Assembly (NCBI GenBank): GCA_012845835.1
Contig: JABAKD010000027.1
Coordinates: forward strand, 14,498,073-14,562,072
Length of the DNA stretch: 64,000 nucleotides
DNA from: Undaria pinnatifida
Taxonomy: Eukaryota; Sar; Phaeophyceae; Laminariales; Alariaceae
Direction: 5' to 3'
Positions 56,963 to 64,000 of this stretch are shown here, one piece after another. The translations under genes and the position numbers were made by a program. The number at the start of each line of letters is the position of its first letter. Positions within the stretch are counted from its first letter, which is position 1. A model generated the notes under the pieces. That model did not search any database. It was given only the letters and a program-made list of their open reading frames with translations, and had not been told where the DNA came from.

Positions 56963-58247
56963 ACTCCCGCATCGACCACATGCCTTGTGTCGGGTGTACA
57001 CGTGCTTTCGCCCGGTTGGGCACTACCGACCAAGCGCTGCCGTTCTGCTGTCCTGAAATATTGACGCATTTCCTCATTACGGCATTACGACGAGGTGCTC
57101 TCGCCGTAAGAAAAGGTCCGTGGGCAGATGTAATTACGTAAACCCCCCAGTCCCCTATTCACTAAAGCAACATATTTTTCTAGCATGGATGGATTCATGT
57201 TTTTTTCCCGCCGGCAGCTCGGCTAGCTTTCACATTGCTACAATGCCACCTTTGGACCTTGGTTACCTCGAAATTACCCGTTAGCATATCCAATTCTGTT
57301 CTTTGGCGGTAATTCGAATACGCACAAGCTATTTCGGCGGTAATCCGAAATATCTGGCTGTGATGTTTGTGATGCCATTGCCAGCTTGTGAAAGAACATT
57401 TGCAACCGTGGATTAGTACAACTTTCTTTCACTCGTGAGAGTCAGAGAGGCACAGACAAAGTGACGTACAAGTGGTGGGCGTGTGTTCTCGACCTTCACT
57501 CTCAGTGTGTCTCTGCAAAGAAGTAAATGACGACGATAGTGCTGGTGCCGGCGCGGCCGCACACGAGTCCTGCCGTAACATACTGCTGTAGCATACTGCT
57601 GACGCAAGGCTGCCGTACGGTAGGCATGTGCCATGTGGAATGTACGCCGCGACATACATAGAGCACAGGCGCTCTCGAGCATGACATGGTCGGCGGTTTT
57701 CGACACGCCGGAAGAAGAAAAGCCTTACTGGTATTGTAGGAATCATCATAAAACAACGTCAGCTGTGACTTGTGGCCTTAGCCGGTTGATTACCTGGTAC
57801 CCGGTCAGCTGTGCCATTGTGAATAGCGTGATAAGGCGGCAACGCGACATACAGCAGTCAATAACCCCCACGTGCGGATGTGGCAGTTTACAAGTATAGT
57901 GCCTCGCTTGTCTTGGGTGCCGGCAGCGCCGGGTCACGATAGTCACAAAGCAGGACAGTTTTATAATATTAGTACGTATTTGTAGGAAAAAAAATAACCT
58001 CTGTGCGAATCAAACGAGGCTGTTTTCGATGGTTTGGCCCAAAAGATAGACCCAACAGCATGGTCAAAAACAGAAAAAGAACAACGCGTCACACCAACAA
58101 TTCCGAAGGTATCATCAATCACACTGCTGCTATTATTGCACCGTTTCATTTTTTTCCCCCTATTAACTTACAGCTACACGTCATGCCAAACCTCTGCCAA
58201 AGCTTGCACTGGCTGTCAAAGGTCGACCTCGCTTGTCTTGGGAACGT
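56963..58247. other. no gene recognised
   Basis: Several GC-rich frames at 57430-57760 on the minus strand lack splice partners. GGCGGTAATTCGAATACGCA and GGCGGTAATCCGAAAT form a short repeat at 57305-57350. Otherwise nothing is supported. Confidence 0.4.
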
Positions 58248-58330
58248 ACAATATGCAACAACGCAGCTTGCAAAGATGAGTTTTGACCTGAAATTCGTCG
58301 AACTCAAGGCTGACGTCCTTGATGTATTTT
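58248..58330 (+). repeat. dispersed repeat 'CGCGATCG...CAGCTG', copy 4
   Basis: CGCAGCTTGCAAAGATGAGT, TTTGACCTGAAATTCGTCGA and CTCAAGGCTGACGTC, matching the copy at 61.33 kb most closely. Confidence 0.55.
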
Positions 58331-58897
58331 ATATAAAATACAAGGGCTTCGCTCGCGGGCGGCTGGGCGCCGCCCGCTACGCTTGCGGAAGGAGGAATAG
58401 ACATTCAGTAGGAAAAGAAGCACAAATGGCGCAACTGGCGACTTGAAAATGCCAAGAGGTCCATATATAGTACAACGGTACAGAATAGAGACGATTATGA
58501 TTATGAGTTTGTTATTATCATCAATTCGCCCAGTCCATGATGGGCACGTCGGAGGACTTGCTTGGCATATCCTTCCACCTCTCAGGTAGCACCTAGGTCC
58601 TGTACACTTATTAATAGCTCTCTCTGAGTCGATCATCAATAATAAATTATCGCAGTGCATAAACACCAGGCACGCGCTTGTCAAGGATAGAGACAGGAAA
58701 ACTACAACTTATTAAGATGTAAAGGAGCGCAGTGCCAGAAAAAACATGTTGGAAGCAGGAACTTGAACGCACCCACCGCAAACATGTGAAGTACATTTGT
58801 ATTCCTGAAAGACGAAGAGCACGCATTTAGGCATAGTTATCAAAAAACGATGCTGGTATAATAAACCACAACTTAACGTTCTATAAAGAACGTGCTG
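58331..58897. other. no gene recognised
   Basis: 3' flank of the 59-kb gene; AT-rich at 58480-58520. No exon. Confidence 0.4.
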
Positions 58898-59002
58898 TCA
58901 ACATTGCTTCCGAAGGGGCATGCAGGCTTGCTTGGACTCTTCCTCCTCAGCGGGGGTACCCAGCACCTTGCACTCTTGTTTTTTGTCGATGGTCTTGTGG
59001 AT
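58898..59002 (-). CDS. terminal exon X
   Basis: 105 nt, 34 codons plus stop in phase 0, after a TTTGTGGACAG acceptor. Missed as a separate open frame because it is short; supported by GC3, acceptor and phase. Confidence 0.62.
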   Translation of the reverse strand: MHKTIDKKQECKVLGTPAEEEESKQACMPLRKQC

Positions 59003-59444
59003 CTGTCCACAAACGTTGAAGCATGGCGGGAGAACGTCGATAAGTATGTGTAAAAAAGTATTCGTACTTCTCTCCAGCAGACGTCGTAACCATCCAAATT
59101 ATTGGAGCTCCTTTCGTTGTTAGTAATTGTTGTGGTATTGTTGTACTTGCTCTTGGTACTTGGAAAAGGAACCGCACTTCATAGACTAAATCCGCACGCC
59201 ATCCCCTAGTCTTGAGCAAGAGACATGGATGTCTCGACTCGTGACACACAGGACGCAAGATAAGAGTAGAACGTACCTCGATGTCGAACGCCCTCGTGGC
59301 AACGTGGGAATGGAATGCGGGATGTATATCGAGCAAGTGGTCGCCTGCCTTCTTCAGGAGGTCACCGACCTTGATGTCGCCGGTGCACTTCGTGTTTATG
59401 TCCTCGCCGACTTGGCGGCCCTCGGCGGCTGCTTCGCAGGGCTT
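58898..59444 (-). CDS. Cys-rich protein gene, last two exons
   Basis: Exon Y (59277-59444) and exon X (58898-59002) join in phase 0 and encode the last 90 residues: PCEAAAEGRQVGEDINTKCT, then VGDLLKKAGDHLLDIHPAFH, ATRAFDIE; then IHKTIDKKQECKVLGTPAEE and ACMPLRKQC before the stop. Both splice pairs match consensus well. The spaced Cys residues suggest disulfides or metal binding, but the family is not recognised. The zinc-ribbon-like exon at 60489 may belong to the same gene, with an unseen exon between, since the phases differ. Confidence 0.65.
59277..59444 (-). CDS. exon Y
   Basis: 168 nt, 56 codons phase 0 to 0, between a CGTTTGCAG acceptor and a GAG/GTACGT donor. Nearly every codon ends in G or C. 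Confidence 0.7.
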
Positions 59445-60488
59445 CTGCAAACGACAACAACGGATGGGAATACCTTGCGTTCAGTGAATGTTCAAAATAG
59501 TGAGGCCACGTAGCTGTCGTCGATTTCCAAAGTTTGAAAGGAAGTCGTACAATTTAACACTGTTGTAATGAAAGCGGTCGTTTATGGGCAAAGCCCTGCC
59601 TGGTACCACAACGTTGCTAACACCTATGAAACCACCACTGGGACAGGAACGAACGGGATTCACAGTCGCAACTGGTAAGCGTAAGCCCCGGTATACTGCT
59701 ATATAAGGCCTACCGGCGGAATACCGACAACAAAGGGTAAGAGACAGTACCTGCTGTATATATTGTTCGGTACTACTCTATTACTGCTGCTATCAACACT
59801 ATTACGACCGACGTGTACTGCGATTCCTGAAGAGGTTGCGCACCCTACTTGTACTCGTTAATACAAAGAGTTTATGTGGTTGTATGAAAAATGAGTAACA
59901 GTAGTAGTACACCGCGTCACTACATGAACAACTCGCTAACCCCAATCACGGGACTGCTCTCCAGCATCACCCAGGTTAACTTCAGCTTCTGTTTAATGCT
60001 ATATATCAACCTCCAGTGTGTACTGCGACTGGTGCTGAGGTATCATGCTGCTGTTATTTATCACTGCATGGACCATTTTTACAACCCTGGCTGACCCCCG
60101 TGATGAGACTTGCCCGTTTTCATTGCGTCTTACATGTATAGATACCACGTAGTCGTAGTCGTACATCCAAAACGTGTGTTTATATCACAGCACAAAGCGT
60201 CACTGCATGGACCACTCGTTCAACCCCCGCTTACCCCGATGACGGGACTGCCCCGTACTCGTAGTCGTACATATATGAAGTGTGTTTGGCTGTACGTATG
60301 AAAAAGAAATCGCATCACACAGCGTCACTGCATAGGTCTACTCACTCGTAGACCTGTGAGTACTTGTACAATTCCCGCTTACACCGCGATGACGGGACTG
60401 CCCCGTACACGTACGTACTCGTACATGCAAAAGTGTGTTTGTACGCATGAAAAAGAAATCACAGCACAACAACAGAAATGTAACTCAC
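59445..60488. other. intron-like stretch with degenerate repeats
   Basis: 60080-60440 contains three to four degenerate units with GCGTCACTGCATGG, CACTCGT-CAACCCCGCTTAC and GATGACGGGACTGCCC. It lies directly downstream (minus) of the exon at 60489. No exon is supported, though one is needed here if exons Z and Y are one gene. Confidence 0.5.
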
Positions 60489-60840
60489 GTTTCGTCAAGC
60501 TCTCAGCTCCTTCGTTAGGGACGCCGATCGAAGGTGAATCACAGGTGTCCGCGTCACACCAGTCACACACACGAGGGTTGTCGCCGCTTCCCCAGTGCTT
60601 CTTGTTAAGGTTATGAAAAGCTTGGCACGTGGAAGGCTCGTCACTCCTGCAGGTGTCGCAGACAGCGTACTGGGAACTCCTGTTTTTCCTATTTCGTGCG
60701 ATGAGGAAGCCGTCACAACCCTTGCTCGGGCACGGCCAATCAGGATTGCCAGAAGAAGCTGAGTCCCGTTCTTGCCCGACCAGCTTCCACACGCCTGATC
60801 CTGAACCTCCACCACCCCCACTACTGACTGTTGGCGGAGC
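60489..60840 (-). CDS. zinc-ribbon-like exon Z
   Basis: Ends in phase 1 at AAAC/GTGAGT. After a Gly/Ser linker it encodes PDWPCPSKGCDGFLIARNR, VCDTCRSDEPSTCQAFHN and VCDWCDADTCDSP: nine Cys in about 60 residues, with the CxxxxC and CxxC spacing of a treble-clef or zinc-ribbon fold. High GC3. The upstream acceptor is uncertain (GTTCAG at about 60810 or further upstream; frame open to 60873). Confidence 0.6.
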
Positions 60841-62165
60841 CTCCTCCCGCACTAGCCTTGGTCCGCTTCGCAAATTTCAACTTCAAATTGTTATTGCCGA
60901 TCCGGCAAATTTCAAATTCAAATTGTTTGCAGCCGTCAACGGCAATTCCCTCCCAACAGCCAGCAATCGGCCAACTTCGAAAGTAAAAGTACAAAAAAGA
61001 AGTTGCTGAAAAAGCAAAATAAAAATATCAGAGAGCAAGCAGAGATCAGAGAATGAGAGCTACGAGGTAAGTAAGAATGAGACTAGGGAAAGCAAGGAAG
61101 GCAAGGAACTTCGGGACGGTTCTTTTCCCCAGCAACTAATTTTCTTTTCGGCAATTACGGGCTGAGAAGGGCTGAGAGGGGGGAGGATATGCCGAGCGAG
61201 ACGTCCGAAGGGGGCGAGGTCTAGGTATATAGTTGTATGGATGGTGCAGAAAAAGTAGAGCTTAAGCTCACCATACTCGCACACATTTTCATGCAAATCG
61301 TGTCAATTTAACTCCTCCAATGTATTCGCGAAGTTGGATGTATCACGCAGCTTGCGAAGATGAGTATCGACCCTAAATTTATCGAACTCACGGCTGACGT
61401 CAAGATTTTGTCCAAAATATGATGATAATGCTGCACTGCTGCGCCGGTAATGGCACCGGTCTCGAGGGGGGCAGTCAGTCAACAACGAGGACATATTTAC
61501 GAGCGATTTTGCATTTTGGGGCAATTTATTTTCTATTTTTCTGCCCAGTCTCACCACTTCAAAAACGGAAAAGGAACTAAACGCTCGTACGAATTATTAG
61601 TACCGCTGTAATTCCGAAGATACTGCTGTAGGTCTCGTGCTACTGCTGTGCGCCACGGTCTTGAAGAGCTCTGCAAGAGCTGGGACTGCCAGGGGTCAGC
61701 CTGCTGCACAGGTATCGCCAGCAGTCAAGTCAACAGGACGATTTTCACGATTTCCATTTTGCGACTGAACATTTTGGGCAATTTTCCATTTTCGGTCCAA
61801 CACCAAAGAAAGAAAAAATACAATAGTTCCGCAGATATCATACCCCACTGCTGTTGCTGTACGAGCTCCCCACGCCTAGACAGAGCATCTGCTAAAGGTC
61901 GGGCTCTATGTCATTCTTCCTGCCGTATGATCTAAAGTTTTTGCTGGTCCCAAGCACAACCACTGCTGCTGTACAGATCACTGCTGGGCGCGGTAGCAAC
62001 GCTGCTTTGTGAGCTGCTGGCGAAGCATGTTTGTGGCGTTGCTTCGAAAAGTGGAAGCTATTCTGACTTCAAGAGACTTCTTTATGTTTGTGGTATAAAA
62101 AGCGGTGCAATCCAAATTCTGAGGCAATCACTACAAAAGAAGGGTCCCCGTCCTCGCGTCCTTAC
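60841..62165. other. no firm gene; intron of the 62-kb gene probable
   Basis: Includes a diverged SINE-family segment (61262-61335) and a copy of the CGCGATCG...CAGCTG repeat (61325-61400). Two related blocks (TTTTCCATTTTGGG-CAATTT with GAAAAA) occur at 61480-61575 and 61740-61820. The second exon of the 62-kb gene should lie here but was not identified. Confidence 0.4.
61262..61400 (-). repeat. diverged SINE-family segment joined to repeat copy 5
   Basis: On the reverse strand it matches the body of the SINE-like family (GTTAAATTGACACGA, GTGAGCT) without an A tail, and adjoins AGCTTGCGAAGATGAGTATC and ACGGCTGACGTC of the other dispersed repeat. The same two families adjoin at 42.0-42.3 kb, suggesting they are parts of one larger element. 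Confidence 0.5.
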
Positions 62166-62332
62166 CACTTTTGTCCGGCCGGGTGGCAGTACACGAAGGC
62201 GAGGGCTCCAGCCATGGTGACACCGGCCACAAGAAGGGGCACCAGCGCCTTGTTGTCGCCCTCCGAGGAAGTCCCCTGTTTCAGGCGTGAGACGAGTCCC
62301 GCCCCAGCCTCCGATGATGCCCTGCTCGACAT
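62166..62332 (-). CDS. first exon of a membrane-anchored protein, paralogue of 29 kb
   Basis: ATG at 62332; 167 nt ending in phase 2 before GTAAGG. Encodes MSSRASSEAGAGLVSRLKQG, a polar linker, then the helix LVPLLVAGVTMAGALAFVYC and HPAGQKW at the splice junction. The 29-kb gene has the same helix, HPAGxxW and phase-2 intron. Start chosen as the first ATG of the frame. Function unknown; one transmembrane segment near the N-terminus, C-terminal part in the next exon. Confidence 0.6.
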
Positions 62333-62722
62333 GACGCCGAGAATGGTCGAAGTGTCTGCTAGGAATCCGTCACCACCGCGCCGCGCGGAGAACAGGGAGG
62401 AGGGGTAGAAGGAGGATCAGGGGGAAGACCAGAAAGAGGAGGAGGCGATGCCACTGCTGATGATGGTGTCGTTGCTGTTGAGTGTCCGAGTCTCCACGCC
62501 GTCCGACAGAGAAAAATAGTGCTACTGCTGGCTTTTCTCGGATTTTGGAAATGGAGCACGTCGCGGTTTTAAAGAAGAACTTAAGGCGTTTTGAATCCAG
62601 AACGTGCGGGGAGAGGGGTTGAAAAGAGGACATCAGCGTCGTCGAGGAGCAACCACTCTGGGTAACCAACCCCCCGCTGGCGCTGAAATTGGTCAGCAAG
62701 GAGGCTAACTCAAGAACTCACC
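62333..62722. promoter_or_regulatory. shared 5' region of a divergent gene pair
   Basis: 390 bp between the ATG at 62332 (minus) and the ATG at 62723 (plus). Purine-rich on the plus strand at 62390-62445 (GGAGGAGGGG, GAAAGAGGAGGAGG). No TATA box is evident. The bidirectional-promoter role is inferred only from gene orientation. Confidence 0.4.
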
Positions 62723-63005
62723 ATGGGTCTCGCGTTTTCGGTGCTTCAGGGCGGTATCTTCCTGGCGTATGTCGTTTTTTGTGCTGTCAAGGTGGGCGAA
62801 GTCGCGAGTAATTCGTTTGAGTTTTTCCGTGTTTTTTTTTCCGGTTTCGCAGTTCGTCTCAAAAGCTGGCATCACATAGCCTATGTGGTCGGAAATGTAA
62901 GGAATGTTTTGTATTAATATTAGAATGTAGAAACGTTTTACATTTTAGTCCAGGGTGGTATCGTCCAGCTCGGAGACACTGCCTGTAGGCGACATCACCA
63001 ACGCA
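62723..63005 (+). CDS. possible first two exons, hydrophobic N-terminus
   Basis: The ATG has an ideal context (CTCACCATGG). Exon 1 (62723-62791) encodes 23 residues (MGLAFSVLQGGIFLAYVVFC and three more), a signal peptide or anchor, ending before GTGGGC. Exon 2 (62949-63005) after ACATTTTAG gives 19 residues (SRVVSSSSETLPVGDITNA), ending before GTCAGT. Both are exact codon multiples in phase 0. Further exons were not found. Tentative. Confidence 0.38.
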
Positions 63006-64000
63006 GTCAGTTTTTACCGATGTTTAGGCTTACCAGTGCGCACGATGGCAGCCTGGCAGCCTTGTGTGTCGTGCTATCGTGCGAATATAGAAGTTCACTC
63101 TTCTTCTCCACTGTCTTGTTACGGTCCCCTCGACCATAACGGTCCCCTCCGCGACAAGCCCGTCCCTTCGATGCCTTGTACACATGTGCCTCAACCTCAA
63201 CGTAGCTATTATTAGGTGCGATGTCTGGTATTAAGTACCTGGGAGGCACGTCTCTTGGAACTGCTTCTGTGCCCGTGCGCCTACTTTACTCCTATATCTT
63301 GTGTCCCAAGTACAGCAGCACCAGGCACACGTGAACACGTACCTGGTAAACTACTATTGTATACGAAAACAGCCTTGTATGTTGCGTCCACATAGCTTGC
63401 TGTGTCGCTAGGAGGGGGCTTTTGGCTTCGGCAGTGGTTGTGCTGGTTTATATTAGATGGATGGGTCTAACGATCGGTTTGATATGAAGAACGCACACCA
63501 GAAGTAGTAAGTAGCCCTCTTGCTTGAACGGCGGCACTCGGACACCGGCACTCGGACACCGGCACTACCTCCTACTCCGCCTCCTGACACTTCTCGCTGT
63601 TCCCATCTTTGCCAAGCGAACTCACTGCTACTGCTGTAGCGGGCAACCGGCAATACTCAACCAGAACTAATTCTACTACGGCTGCTGTGCTGCTGATTGT
63701 CAGATGCTCTCAGTACGTGCGCACCCGAGGTGCGACGAGAAGTGAAAGTACAATGAGTTCGGGGGGGGATGCCGCCGTGCTGGAGATATCGTACTGCGAA
63801 TAATTTCAATATTTGCAGTGCGCATACCTAACGCCTCACTACTGGAAACCCTTTTGGGGGTGCGAGTTTACTTGAAGTTGGTATGGGGAGGCTCTAAAGG
63901 GGTTAACCCTTTTACGACCGCAGTCCCAACATGGGGCCAAAACACTTAGACTACAGTTAGAACAGGATAATTTTAGGAGTTGGAACGTAAAGTACCGTAC
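63006..64000. other. no firm gene at the right edge
   Basis: Contains ACCGGCACTCGGAC tandem units and AGCGGGCAACCGGCAATACT (63530-63660), a partial MITE-family trace; and at 63836-63990 two adjacent repeats, a CAACTGGAAACCC-family unit and the more distant variant also seen at 52683. Confidence 0.45.
63836..63990 (+). repeat. dispersed repeat 'CAACTGGAAACCC', copy 5 plus variant
   Basis: CTACTGGAAACCCTTTTGGG, TTTACTTGAAGTTGGTATGG, then ATGGGGCCAAAACACTTAGA and TTTTAGGAGTTGGAAC, the latter matching 52700-52765. The two variants are evidently relatives. Confidence 0.65.

Overview
The window looks like nuclear DNA of a brown alga or close stramenopile relative. This is an inference from style, not from a marker gene: small exons of 55-300 bp with high third-position GC lie inside long introns full of simple repeats, donors are GTAAGN, GTGAGN or GTGCGN, CAG/TTG microsatellites are everywhere, and there are no bacterial operons. 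No rRNA, convincing tRNA, CRISPR array or virus block was seen. Most long open frames here are low-complexity shadows, so genes were called from codon quality, splice signals and phase agreement between neighbouring exons.

Layout. 1-3.1 kb: minisatellites, a foldback element and a MITE. 3.1-5.3 kb: last two exons of a minus-strand gene. 8.4-16.3 kb: a minus-strand gene of at least five exons with a 22-residue Gln tract and mutually compatible phases. 17-18.6 kb: loose exons. 19.4-20.1 kb: an LTR-retroelement fossil. 20.7-23.2 kb: a minus-strand gene encoding a GQxERQ heptad repeat. 24.3-28.3 kb: a minus-strand gene with an array of degenerate exon-start copies in its intron. 28.9-29.6 kb: a two-exon gene for a small membrane-anchored protein. 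31.0-32.4 kb: minisatellites. 33.3-39.7 kb: the one gene of clear function, an inositol polyphosphate kinase (IPMK-like, minus strand), with a LINE fragment in an intron. 41.6-42.5 kb: an acidic-protein gene (plus) whose intron holds a SINE-like element with a target-site duplication. 43.3-44.1 kb: a methyltransferase with a TSPPY motif (minus). 45.1-45.8 kb: a small plus-strand gene. 51.0 kb: one minus exon. 53.1-54.1 kb: a LINE 3' end folded into a large inverted repeat. 54.9-56.6 kb: a satellite rich in splice-donor sequence around a terminal exon. 58.9-60.9 kb: Cys-rich exons (minus). 62.2-63.0 kb: a divergent gene pair, the minus one a paralogue of the 29-kb membrane protein.

The genes do not form a pathway. 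The most striking theme is architectural: at eight exons in five genes the exon-intron junction (acceptor plus exon start, or exon end plus donor) has been copied, usually in tandem, into the adjacent intron. These arrays make up much of the non-coding DNA and look like a record of intron growth by junction-spanning duplication. Coordinates are hand-derived and may be off by a base or two.
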